A stretch of 64,000 nt of DNA, from NCBI RefSeq assembly GCF_000429625.1, contig NZ_AUCF01000009.1, positions 62,001 through 126,000 of the forward strand. The letters are read 5' to 3'. The position numbers and the translations under genes are program-made. The notes beneath the pieces were generated by a model. It ran no database searches. It saw nothing but the letters and a program-made list of their open reading frames with translations, and was not told where the DNA came from. The stretch's first letter is position 1, and each line of letters starts with the position of its first letter. Below are positions 40,474-49,820 of the stretch, one piece after another. Source of the DNA: Azospirillum halopraeferens DSM 3675 (GTDB lineage: Bacteria > Pseudomonadota > Alphaproteobacteria > Azospirillales > Azospirillaceae).

Positions 40474-42995
40474 GCCAGAATCCATCCGTCCGAAACCTGG
40501 ACGGGGGCGATGCCCTGAAGGGTGACGGAATGGCCGCCCGGCAGCGCCAGCACGGCGTTGCCGCGCCCGTCGGCAACCACGGACCAGCCGACCCCCGGTG
40601 ACAGCACGATCCGGTCGCCCTCGAAGGGGTTGAAGTCGGCGATCACGTCGCGGCCGGCTCCGCCGCCGATGACGAACCGGTCGGCACCGGCGCCGCCCCA
40701 CAGGGTGTCGTCGCCGCGGTTGCCGTGCAGTTCGTCATTGCCGATGCCACCGTACAGCACGTCGGCGTTCAGCCCCCCGAACAGGGTGTCGTCGCCGGCG
40801 CCGCCGAACAGGGTGTCCGACCCGCGATTGCCGTACAGCACGTCGTGGTCCAGGTTGCCGTACAGCGCATCGTCGCCGGATCCGCCGAACAGCGTGTCGT
40901 TGCCGCGGTTGCCCATCAGCCGGTCGCCATCGGCGTTGCCGTAGAGCACGTCGTCGCCGGCCCCGCCGGAAAGCTGATCGCGGCCATAGCCGCCGTACAT
41001 CGTGTCGTTGCCGGTGTTGCCGAACATGGTGTCGGCGCCGTCCTCGCCCCACAGCACGTTGTCGGCGCCGTCGCCGTACACCCGGTCGCCGTGGTAGGTG
41101 CCGACGGCGTTGCGCGCGTAGGGGATCGACTGCACGGCTCCCGCCGCGTTGGCGACCGTCTGCGCCCCGAGGTTGATCACCACCCCTTCCGGCGCCGCGG
41201 CACCGCCGCGTGCCCACGCCTGAGCGATGTCACCGGCCATGGCCGCCCGCGCGCTGTCGGAGCCGAGATTGAAATCCAGGGCGGTCAGGGCGTAACTGCC
41301 GGCGATCCCCGTCAGCTCGATGGCGAAGTCGGCGTCGGGATTGTTGTCGACGTTGCCTTCGATGACGATGTTGTTGCCCTCTTCGACCCAGCGGACCTGG
41401 CCCGCGGCGGTGAACGGCGCCTGGCCGATGAAGACGAACCCCTGCTTGCCGGGGGTGAGCACCTGTGCGTCGATCTCCGACAGGTCGATGATGTCGCGCT
41501 GGGTGTGGGCGGCGGCGCCGCGGAAATCGACGACCTGTTGGCCGGGGATGAGCTGCGCGGTCGCCCCGCCGACCGACGAGAAGAGCACCGTGTGGGTGCC
41601 GTTCTCGAACCGCTCCTGCAGGTTGCCGCGGAAATCGGTGATGCGGTCGCGCGCGTCCGGCCGCGACTCCGCGATGTCGGCGATGGAGAACGTGTCCGAT
41701 CCGGTGCCGCCGGTGAGCACGTCGGGACCGGCGCCTCCGGCGATCCAGTCGTTTCCGGCGCCGCCGTCGATGATGTCCGCGTGGGTGCCGTCGCGGGCCA
41801 GCGCGGCGTTGGCGCCGGAGCGGTAACGGTCGGTGTAGTAGTCGCCGAACAGGACGTCGTCGCCGGCCCCGCCCAGGATGACGTCGGCGCCGAGCGAGCC
41901 CAGGATGGTGTCGCGCCCCGCGCCGCCGTCCAGATGGTCGTCGCCGCCGCCGCCGTCCATGTAGTCGTTGCCGGTGCCGCCCATGAGGATGTCGGGGTTG
42001 GCCGCCCCGATGGGGTCGCCCGACAGCACGTCGTCGCCGGCCCCGCCCACCAGCACGTCCGCCCCGCCGCCGCCCCACAGGGTGTCGTTGCCGTCGCCGC
42101 CGTTCATGTTGTCGGGCAGCGCGGTGCCGACCAGGCTGTCGTTGCCGGGGGTGCCTGTGGTGGTGAGGGCCAGGTCGTTCAGCCCGAGGTCGCGCAGGAT
42201 GGCGATGTCGAGGGCGGTGAGGTCGAGGCGGGTGCCCGTCTGCGCCGCCGCACTGAACAACCCGCCGAGCGACCCGATGTCGGCCCGGTAATGGTAGATG
42301 TTGCCGTCGACCAGCGGGATGGGCTGGCCGTACACCATGGTGGCGGCCGGACCGATGAAATAGGGCAGCGGGTTGGGCTGTGCGCCGTCGTAGAGGGTCC
42401 AGCGGTCGAACACGCTCATGGTGCGGTCGATGGCGCCGGTGAGCGGATCCCGCCACCCCGTCAGCCCGAGGCCGTGCGCCAGCTCGTGCCGGGCCACGTC
42501 GAAGAAGTCGTACAGGTCGTCCGGAACCAGCGGTTCGTAGATGGGGTTGCGGTCGCGGGGTGCGGGGTCGAAGTAGAACCACCCGCCGGCGATGGCCTGC
42601 GTGTTGATGGTGATGATGATGTCCGGTTCGGTGCCGTTTGCGTCCACCCCGGTGGTGATCTCGTAGGCGGCGGTCGCCTGATGGACGTTGTAGACGGTGC
42701 CCGCCGCCTGCTTCAGCCAGGTGGCCGGGTCGGCGGGCGGGACCGGGCCGTTTTTCAGCAGCATGTCGCGAAGCTGCGTGTACTGGCGGACCATCACCGT
42801 GCCGCCGGGCCCGCCCTCGGCAAGGACGGTTTCCCCGAGATCCTCGGCCTTGACCAGGATATCGAGCGTGGCGTTCGTCACGTAGAAGCGGCCCAGGCTC
42901 TCCACCGCCGCCTTCAGCCCGATCTCGATGTTCGGCAGCGCCGCCGCGATGGCGGCGGTGGAGTCGTCGAAGGTGATGGTGCTCTGCAACGCCAT
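40467..42995 (-). CDS. Large RTX protein with metalloprotease-like domain
   Basis: An 842-residue probable type I-secreted protein. Residues about 1-290 contain a zinc-protease motif HELAHGLGLTG with His170, Glu171 and His174 (the metzincin third ligand position is Gly instead of His) and SVFDRWTLYDG further on. From about 300 two blocks of calcium-binding nonapeptides follow (GGDGNDTLWGGGGAD; later GGYGRDQLSGGAGDD), separated by a 210-residue beta-rich insert. The C-terminus EGDRIVLSPG ... GGHSVTLQGIAP resembles that of the RTX protein at 29195. GGGAAAGG lies upstream of the ATG. No secretion or maturation gene is nearby. Confidence 0.82.
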   Translation of the reverse strand: MALQSTITFDDSTAAIAAALPNIEIGLKAAVESLGRFYVTNATLDILVKAEDLGETVLAEGGPGGTVMVRQYTQLRDMLLKNGPVPPADPATWLKQAAGTVYNVHQATAAYEITTGVDANGTEPDIIITINTQAIAGGWFYFDPAPRDRNPIYEPLVPDDLYDFFDVARHELAHGLGLTGWRDPLTGAIDRTMSVFDRWTLYDGAQPNPLPYFIGPAATMVYGQPIPLVDGNIYHYRADIGSLGGLFSAAAQTGTRLDLTALDIAILRDLGLNDLALTTTGTPGNDSLVGTALPDNMNGGDGNDTLWGGGGADVLVGGAGDDVLSGDPIGAANPDILMGGTGNDYMDGGGGDDHLDGGAGRDTILGSLGADVILGGAGDDVLFGDYYTDRYRSGANAALARDGTHADIIDGGAGNDWIAGGAGPDVLTGGTGSDTFSIADIAESRPDARDRITDFRGNLQERFENGTHTVLFSSVGGATAQLIPGQQVVDFRGAAAHTQRDIIDLSEIDAQVLTPGKQGFVFIGQAPFTAAGQVRWVEEGNNIVIEGNVDNNPDADFAIELTGIAGSYALTALDFNLGSDSARAAMAGDIAQAWARGGAAAPEGVVINLGAQTVANAAGAVQSIPYARNAVGTYHGDRVYGDGADNVLWGEDGADTMFGNTGNDTMYGGYGRDQLSGGAGDDVLYGNADGDRLMGNRGNDTLFGGSGDDALYGNLDHDVLYGNRGSDTLFGGAGDDTLFGGLNADVLYGGIGNDELHGNRGDDTLWGGAGADRFVIGGGAGRDVIADFNPFEGDRIVLSPGVGWSVVADGRGNAVLALPGGHSVTLQGIAPVQVSDGWILAG

Positions 42996-43121
42996 GGGGC
43001 CTTTCCCGCCCCGCGCCGCCGGCGGCTGGCCGGGGGCGCGGGTTCCTATCCGATGGTGGTGCGGACAGCCTTACTGCGGGAAGGTTGACGTTCGGCTAAT
43101 GGCAGTCCGGCTTACGGCGAA

Positions 43122-44285
43122 TCAAGCCGCTGCGGGCGCCAGAGCCGGCTTCTGTGCCGGTTCCTGCTCCGGTTCCCCGGCCGGCGCCGGGGTGGCTTCG
43201 CCGATGAACTGCCGGTTGGATTTGCGCACCTCGGCCTTGCGGTCGTCGTAGAGGAAGGTCAGGAACACCATCCGGCGGCCCGACCGCACCGGGCGGACTT
43301 CGTGCAGCAGCGAGCAGGAGAAGACCACCGCGCCGCCCACCGGCGGACGGTAGAGGGCCGGCCCGTACTCCGGAAACCAGACCTCGCCGCCTTCGTAACG
43401 ATCGTCCAGCCCGACGGACACGGCGAACTGGCGGTGCGCGGTGCCCTTGGTGGTGTTGTCGCGGTGGGCCCGGAAATGGCCTCCGTTCTCACCGTTGTAG
43501 CAGGCGACGATGTAACGCTCGATGCGCGACATGCGGATCTGGTGGACCCGCTGGATCTCCGGCACCAGCCGGCGGCTGATCTGGTCGACGATGGCGGCGC
43601 GCAGCTGCGGATCCTCGATACCGGTGTCGCGGCGCCGCTTCATGGCCGGGTTGAGGACGGGAACGGTCCGCCCGTCCCGCTCCACCATGTATCCGGACTC
43701 ACCACCGCCGTCGGTCTCGTAGGCGGTGACCAGCTCCTGGCACAGCTCGGGGTCGAACACGTGCGGCACCACCAGCACGGGGGCATGGCGCGGGGCCGGG
43801 AAGGGGGCGGGCAGCGGCGGCAACGATTCCAGAACGTCGGCCAGCCATTGCGCATGCTCCTCGGGATCCCGCATGGGGCGGGCGGCGATCACCCGCAGGC
43901 CGGGGTCGAGGACGTAGGTGGCGGGTGCGTAGGCCTTCGCCTGGCCGGATCCGCCGGTGTTCTCCGTCACCACGCCGTACAGTGTGCTGATACGCATGTC
44001 CGTGTCGAAGAAGAAGCGGATGCCCCGGGGCCGGTTGCGCAGCCGGCCGGTGGCTTCGTCCTGCGGATCGATGGTCACGCCGAAGAAAGAGCAAACGTCG
44101 TCATCGAACCGCTTCGCCATGGCGTCCACCCGCTGCAGGAAGCGGCTGCCGAAATCCATTGCGGACGAGACGAAGAAGCTCACCACCAGGTAACGGCCGG
44201 CCATGGAATCGAAATGAAAATCCGGCTTCGAGGGCGTCCGGCCACAGAAGTGCGGGGCGGGATCGCCAATGGAAAGCAGCGGCAT
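43122..44285 (-). CDS. Fusion of a redoxin-like domain and a 2OG-Fe(II) oxygenase
   Basis: A 387-residue protein. Residues 1-155 follow the AhpC/Prx fold (LLSIGDPAPHF, YLVVSFFVSSAMDFGSRFLQRVD, FFGVTIDPQDEA), but the peroxidatic Cys position is not Cys, so peroxidase activity is unlikely. Residues about 185-370 are a prolyl 4-hydroxylase-type oxygenase: iron ligands His274 and Asp276 in HFRAHRDN and His328 in LLHEVRPVRSGRR, with the oxoglutarate Arg close after. The last 20 residues are Ala/Pro-rich. The ATG at 44285 starts at the redoxin domain; a start 19 codons upstream exists. Confidence 0.8.
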   Translation of the reverse strand: MPLLSIGDPAPHFCGRTPSKPDFHFDSMAGRYLVVSFFVSSAMDFGSRFLQRVDAMAKRFDDDVCSFFGVTIDPQDEATGRLRNRPRGIRFFFDTDMRISTLYGVVTENTGGSGQAKAYAPATYVLDPGLRVIAARPMRDPEEHAQWLADVLESLPPLPAPFPAPRHAPVLVVPHVFDPELCQELVTAYETDGGGESGYMVERDGRTVPVLNPAMKRRRDTGIEDPQLRAAIVDQISRRLVPEIQRVHQIRMSRIERYIVACYNGENGGHFRAHRDNTTKGTAHRQFAVSVGLDDRYEGGEVWFPEYGPALYRPPVGGAVVFSCSLLHEVRPVRSGRRMVFLTFLYDDRKAEVRKSNRQFIGEATPAPAGEPEQEPAQKPALAPAAA

Positions 44286-44363
44286 GAAGGAATGTCCGGT
44301 GTGATGGGAACGTTTCCGGCATATTCGCCGGTGCTCGCGCATCCAATCCCCCGAACGATGTGA

Positions 44364-44516
44364 TTATTTTGGGGACCGCTTTGCGGGTACTGCGCCGGTG
44401 CGGGCGACCGAACGGGGGTCATAGCACCGTTCGGCCGTCGTCAGCATCCACACCAGCCCGAACAGGGCGGACGCCGGCAGCACGAGCAGCCGGCGGGCGA
44501 GGCCGGCGGCGGTCAT
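44364..44516 (-). CDS. 50-residue single-pass membrane peptide
   Basis: Overlaps the anti-sigma stop by 4 bp (ATGA). The sequence has a basic N-terminus (AGLARRLL), one hydrophobic segment (LVLPASALFGLVWMLTTA, residues about 11-28) and a basic C-terminal tail ending AKRSPK. Coupling to the anti-sigma gene argues that it is real, and it could modulate the anti-sigma factor in the membrane (inference). It is short and could still be chance. Confidence 0.5.
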   Translation of the reverse strand: MTAAGLARRLLVLPASALFGLVWMLTTAERCYDPRSVARTGAVPAKRSPK

Positions 44517-45301
44517 CCCGTCGACTCGGCCATCTGCCGGGCGACCCGCGGGAGATCGTCGTCGGTGTCCGCGCCACCCACGGTGTAGGAGGTGCGGCCG
44601 GACTGCCAATAGACCAGGCGCAGCCCGTCCTGCTCGAACTCGCGGGGTTCGGTCGTCGCCTCCTCAAGCGCGGTTGCGACGAACAGCGTCAGCAGTTCAC
44701 CGTCCGCCTCCCGGTAGAGGACCTGCAGCGCCGTCCCTTCATCCCACGGCACGAGCGTGGCGCCGAGATAGCGGAGGTCGTCGGACGGTGCCGGCAGGGC
44801 CAGGTCGCTGCCGGCGTGGGTCGTCAGAAACTCCGCCATGCGGACCGGTGCGTCCGGATCGTCCGCCACCGTCCAGACGGTCCCCCCCTCCATATGCGCC
44901 AGCAGGGTCGCGGTGCGGTGGGCTTCCGCCGCCTCGTTGGCGTACAGCGGCAGACCGTCCGCGGCCATATCGGCTTCCGGCGGCACCATCCAGTCCCGCA
45001 GCCCCCAGCCGCCGGCCAGCAGCAGCGAGGCGGCCATGGCGGTGCCGACCCGCCGCAGGGCGATGCGCCATGCCAGATTGCGGAACAGGCGCTGTTCCAG
45101 GGCTGCGGTCGCCGGGGGCGGGGCGGCGGCGAGCTGCTCCAGCCCGGCGCGGATCTGGCGGTTCAGGCGGTGATAGTCGCGCAACCGTGCGGCTTCGGCC
45201 GGGTTGTCGGCCAACCAGCCCTCCACCTCGTGCAACCGCTCCGGATCGATCAGGCCGTCCACGTAGGCCTGCAGGTCCTCTTCGCTGGGAATCCGTGACA
45301 T
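44513..45301 (-). CDS. Membrane-anchored anti-sigma factor
   Basis: A 262-residue protein with N-terminal anti-sigma domain (IPSEEDLQAYVDGLIDPERLHEVEGWL ... PAEAARLRDY), without the zinc CxxC motif of many relatives. One membrane segment lies at about residues 83-101 (VGTAMAASLLLAGGWGL) and a periplasmic domain follows, with a putative sensing region. The start is 4 bp after the ECF sigma stop. It would hold the sigma factor inactive until a surface or envelope signal releases it (family knowledge). Confidence 0.82.
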   Translation of the reverse strand: MSRIPSEEDLQAYVDGLIDPERLHEVEGWLADNPAEAARLRDYHRLNRQIRAGLEQLAAAPPPATAALEQRLFRNLAWRIALRRVGTAMAASLLLAGGWGLRDWMVPPEADMAADGLPLYANEAAEAHRTATLLAHMEGGTVWTVADDPDAPVRMAEFLTTHAGSDLALPAPSDDLRYLGATLVPWDEGTALQVLYREADGELLTLFVATALEEATTEPREFEQDGLRLVYWQSGRTSYTVGGADTDDDLPRVARQMAESTG

Positions 45302-45305
45302 GGCG

Positions 45306-45818
45306 TTACCTCACCACGCGCAGCGCCGGTGAACCCGATGATCGTCCCGTTGCGGTGCGCAGGGCCTCGCGGCCGCGCGCCAGACGCGACATCAGGGTAC
45401 CGACGGGAATATGAAGCATGTCGGCGGCCTCCTGGTAGGTGAGCCCCTCAAGGGCGACCAGGACCAGGGCCTGGCGTTGTTCCTCGGGAAGGGCGTAGAG
45501 GGCTTCCATGGTGCGCTGCAACTCGATCTGATCGGGCTGCGGCGCCGGCACCGCCTCGTCGGCGTAGTCTTCCAGCATGGCGGCCGCGCGGGCCCGCACC
45601 TGATAGCGCCGGGCGCTGGACGCGTGCACATGGTGCAGGATGCCGAACAGCCACCGCCGCAGGTCGGCGCCGGCACGGAAGCCTCCGGCACCGGCAATGG
45701 CCCGCATCAGGGTTTCCTGCACCAGGTCTTCCGCCTCGTCGCGGTTGCGGACCAGGGCCAGCGCGTACCGGCGCAGGTTCCGAAGCTGGTCCGACAGATC
45801 GCTTCGCAGGTTGAACAT
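45306..45818 (-). CDS. ECF-type RNA polymerase sigma factor
   Basis: A 170-residue sigma factor. Region 2 is LRRYALALVRNRDEAEDLVQETLMRAI and region 4 is LPEEQRQALVLVALEGLTYQEAADMLHIPVGTLMSRLARGREAL, with the helix-turn-helix in the last part. The ATG at 45818 is preceded by GGAGGA at a slightly long spacing and starts at the conserved domain; an upstream in-frame stretch is not conserved-looking. It is the promoter-proximal gene of a sigma/anti-sigma/peptide operon. Its target genes cannot be told from sequence. Confidence 0.9.
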   Translation of the reverse strand: MFNLRSDLSDQLRNLRRYALALVRNRDEAEDLVQETLMRAIAGAGGFRAGADLRRWLFGILHHVHASSARRYQVRARAAAMLEDYADEAVPAPQPDQIELQRTMEALYALPEEQRQALVLVALEGLTYQEAADMLHIPVGTLMSRLARGREALRTATGRSSGSPALRVVR

Positions 45819-45941
45819 CGCGCGCTTGCGCTCCTCCGGGGACTGGCGGCGCCGGACACTCCGTACCGCCGCCTTGCACCCATGTTCGCCCCGCCGCTCC
45901 CGGATAATCCAGCGGTCCCGCAAAATGTCCCGGGGCGGGCG

Positions 45942-47747
45942 CTAACCCCTTGTCGCCATGGCCCTGCGCCAGCTCTCCTCGTACTGACCGGCGATGGTGG
46001 CGGTGGCGAAGCGGTCGCGCACGCCGGGGGCGGCGGCACGGGCCGCGGCGGTGTAGGCGGGGAGGTCCGCCAGCCAGCGGGCGAACCCTTCGGCCAGCGC
46101 CTCCGCGTCGTCGGGCGGCACGGTGAAGCCGCTGCCGCAATCCTCCAGCACCGGGCGGATGTCGCCGACGTCGGTGGCGAACACCGGAACGCCCATGGCC
46201 ATGGCCTCCAGCATGGCGATCGGCAGCCCTTCGTAGCGGGACGACACCACCAGCCCGGCCAGCAGCGGATACACCAGGGTGAGATCGTTGCAGAAGGGGA
46301 TGCGCTGCACGGTGTCCGGGCAGTGCGCGGCGATGAAGGCTTCGCAGTCCCCCGCCAGTTCGCCGTCGCCGATCAGCACGAAGCGGTCGCCGGATCCGGC
46401 GGCGGCGGAACGGCGGGCCAGTTCCAGGAAGTTCAGCGGCGCTTTCTGGTCGGTCAGGCGGCCGATGAAGGCGAAGCAGCGGCGGTCGGCGGGGATGCCG
46501 GTGAGCCCCGACAGACGCGCCCGTTCCGCCGCGTCCGCCTCCGGCCGGTCGAAGCGGGGAGCGTCGATGGCGGAGTAGATCAGGTCTATCCGGGCCGGGT
46601 CCATGCCCAGACGTCCGGTGAAGACGTCGCGGATGCGCCGGTTGATGGCGATGAAGCGGTCGAAGGATTGGATGCCGGGATCGGGGTAGTGCTCGATCCA
46701 GCCCCGCTCGGTGTCGTAGACCTGCTGGTCGACGATGCCGGCGTCGGCGAACAGGCTGCGCAGCGCCGCGGCGTGATGCACCAGCCAGGGGGAGCCGTTG
46801 CAGATCCACACCACCCGCGGCCGGTGGGTGCGCGCCACCGCCGCCATCAGGATGAAATGCTCCGCGTTCTCGGCCACCTCGGCCAGGTCGTAGACCGGGG
46901 CCAGGGGGGCCGCCTGGTGGTGCAGGCTGCCCTGGCGCGCCGCCAGGCGCTCGCTGGTGACCATCACGAAGTCCCAGCGGGGGCGCAGGGTGCGCACGAT
47001 CTCCACGGTGTTGCGCTCGACCCCGCCGACCGCCAGGAAGATCGGCAGCACCAGCACGGTGGGCTGCCCGGTCTCCGTCACCGCCAGCGGCAGGGCCGTG
47101 CCGGCGGTGGCGCGCGGCGGCGGCACCGCGGGGGGACCGCCCAGGCCGATCCAGGCCCCCTGCCACCGGGGTGCGGCGAACCCCAGCACGGCCTCCAGGG
47201 TCGTCGGCGTCGAGCCCGCCGGGCCGGGCGGCAGACGCAGCAGACGGCCGGTGAGCGGTCGTGCCGGCGCGCAACCCTCCAGGAACACCGGTGCGGCATC
47301 GAGGGCGAACACCGTCTGGTCGCGCAGAGCTCCGGCGAGGGCCAGGGCCGGAGCCTCCTCCAGCGACCGGCTGATCAACAGGAAGTCCAGGTCGCGGTGC
47401 ATCACCGCCAGGACGAGGGTGTGCAGGTCCCGATCGTTCGCGGCTGCGGCGCCCGACAGGGGGGCGAAGAGATAGCGACATCCCCGCACCGCCGCCTCCC
47501 CCGGGCCGGAAACCGGCACCAGCAGCGCCGGTGCCGCCGCCGCCAGCCGGGCGGCCAGGCCCGGCGCGTCGGGCGGCGCCACGATGCCGATCACCGGCAA
47601 CGGCCCGGCCGATCCCGCGGTCGGGTCGGGCAGGGCGGGAGCGGGGCTGAGCCGGCGGTAAAGGCGGCGCAGGAAGCGTTCCGCCGCGGCGCCGCCCGGC
47701 ATCCCGGCCAGGATACGGCGGACGAGCGGCTTCAGGTGCTCGATCAT
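45942..47747 (-). CDS. Family 4 glycosyltransferase with N-terminal extension
   Basis: A 601-residue protein. Residues 1-220 are an unrecognised Ala/Pro-rich region. A GT4 domain follows: VLVLPIFLAVGGVERNTVEIVRTL (acceptor side), RCFAFIGRLTDQKAPLNFLELA and GLVVSSRYEGLPIAMLEAMAMGVPVFATDVG, containing the Glu-x7-Glu pair. The start at 47747 is the ATG nearest the first conserved stretch (EHLKPLVRRILAG) and no good ribosome site distinguishes it. It is divergent from the epimerase at 47874. Confidence 0.78.
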   Translation of the reverse strand: MIEHLKPLVRRILAGMPGGAAAERFLRRLYRRLSPAPALPDPTAGSAGPLPVIGIVAPPDAPGLAARLAAAAPALLVPVSGPGEAAVRGCRYLFAPLSGAAAANDRDLHTLVLAVMHRDLDFLLISRSLEEAPALALAGALRDQTVFALDAAPVFLEGCAPARPLTGRLLRLPPGPAGSTPTTLEAVLGFAAPRWQGAWIGLGGPPAVPPPRATAGTALPLAVTETGQPTVLVLPIFLAVGGVERNTVEIVRTLRPRWDFVMVTSERLAARQGSLHHQAAPLAPVYDLAEVAENAEHFILMAAVARTHRPRVVWICNGSPWLVHHAAALRSLFADAGIVDQQVYDTERGWIEHYPDPGIQSFDRFIAINRRIRDVFTGRLGMDPARIDLIYSAIDAPRFDRPEADAAERARLSGLTGIPADRRCFAFIGRLTDQKAPLNFLELARRSAAAGSGDRFVLIGDGELAGDCEAFIAAHCPDTVQRIPFCNDLTLVYPLLAGLVVSSRYEGLPIAMLEAMAMGVPVFATDVGDIRPVLEDCGSGFTVPPDDAEALAEGFARWLADLPAYTAAARAAAPGVRDRFATATIAGQYEESWRRAMATRG

Positions 47748-47873
47748 GCGGACGAAAACGGTGGTTGGGGAGGGTGGGCGGATTCGAACGATCTTAATAG
47801 ACCGCCGGGGGAGCGGACTGGTAGAGGAGATTGCCCCGGCGGTCACCATGCCGCGCGAGCGGAGGGAAGGAGC

Positions 47874-48791
47874 ATGCGGTCAACGAAGTGCGTCGTCCTG
47901 GGCGGCGGCGGGTTCATCGGCACCAACCTGTGCCGGTACCTGCTGGGCCGCGTCGCGGAACTGCGCGCCTTCGGGTACGGCCCGTCGTTCCCCGACGCCG
48001 TGCGGGGCGTGGTGTGGCACGAGGGCGGCTTCGACGACGCCGGCCGTCTGGCCGCCGCGGTGGACGGCTGCGATACGGTCTTCCACCTCATCAGTTCGGC
48101 GACCCCGGCCTCACCCGTCGGTGACACGGTGGCGGACCTGACGGCGACCCTGCGGCTGCTGGAGCTGTGCCGGGCCGGCGCGGTGGGGCGCATCGTTTTC
48201 GTCTCGTCCGGCGGCACCGTCTACGGCGTGCCGGCCACGGTGCCGACGCCGGAGGACGCCCCCACCGATCCCATCACCGCCTACGGCATCGCCAAGCTGG
48301 CGATCGAGAAGCACCTGGCCCTGTATCGGCACCTGCACGGGCTCGACTACCGCATCCTGCGCGTCGCCAACCCGTTCGGCCCGTTCCAGACCGCGGGCAA
48401 GGGGCAGGGGGTGATCGCCGCCTTCCTGCGCCGGGCCCTGGCCGGCCAGCCCGTGGAGATCTGGGGCACGGGGGACGTGGTGCGCGACTATGTGTACGTC
48501 GACGACGTGGTGGAGGCGCTGGTCCTCGCCGCCACCCATGCGGGCGACGAACGCCTGTTCAACATCGGCAGCGGCGTCGGGCGGAGCCTGGCGGCGATCG
48601 TCGACGATCTCGGCGCGGTGCTCGGCCGCCCACCGGAGATCGTGCACCGCGAGGGGCGCGCCGTCGACGTTCCGCGCAGCGTGCTCGACATCACGCGGGC
48701 CCGGCACGATCTCGGCTGGGAGCCGCGCACCGACTGGCACGACGGCCTGCGCCGGACCCGGGACTGGATCGCCGCCGCCGGGCTCGGCTGA
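47874..48791 (+). CDS. NAD-dependent sugar epimerase/dehydratase
   Basis: A 305-residue SDR-type nucleotide-sugar epimerase. The NAD-binding loop is VVLGGGGFIGTNL (residues 7-19), the active site is VFVSSGGTVYG and YGIAKLAIEKH (Tyr-x-x-x-Lys), and RVANPFGPFQ and VRDYVYVDDV follow. Overall it is nearest the UDP-glucose 4-epimerase group, but the SSGGTVYG version occurs in several related enzymes. A strong AAGGAG precedes the ATG; the frame is open far upstream but that is antisense to the neighbouring glycosyltransferase gene. A clear terminator follows. Confidence 0.82.
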   Translation: MRSTKCVVLGGGGFIGTNLCRYLLGRVAELRAFGYGPSFPDAVRGVVWHEGGFDDAGRLAAAVDGCDTVFHLISSATPASPVGDTVADLTATLRLLELCRAGAVGRIVFVSSGGTVYGVPATVPTPEDAPTDPITAYGIAKLAIEKHLALYRHLHGLDYRILRVANPFGPFQTAGKGQGVIAAFLRRALAGQPVEIWGTGDVVRDYVYVDDVVEALVLAATHAGDERLFNIGSGVGRSLAAIVDDLGAVLGRPPEIVHREGRAVDVPRSVLDITRARHDLGWEPRTDWHDGLRRTRDWIAAAGLG

Positions 48792-48798
48792 CGGCCGG

Positions 48799-48827
48799 GG
48801 GCGCCCTCCGGCTTCGGGAGGGCGCCC
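48799..48827. terminator. Bidirectional terminator between convergent genes
   Basis: An 11-bp perfect stem (GGGCGCCCTCC / GGAGGGCGCCC, 48799-48809 with 48817-48827) with a 7-base loop, in the 41 bp between the epimerase stop and the uxs stop. No T-run on either strand. Confidence 0.7.
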
Positions 48828-48832
48828 TCCGG

Positions 48833-49792
<960 letters not shown>

Positions 49793-49820
49793 GCCGTCTC
49801 CGATGCACTCGATCCCGGCG

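Noticed and set aside
45411..47873. Long upstream extension of the epimerase frame at 47874
   Set aside because: It is antisense to the ECF sigma and GT4 genes. The real start has AAGGAG and the NAD-binding motif right after it.
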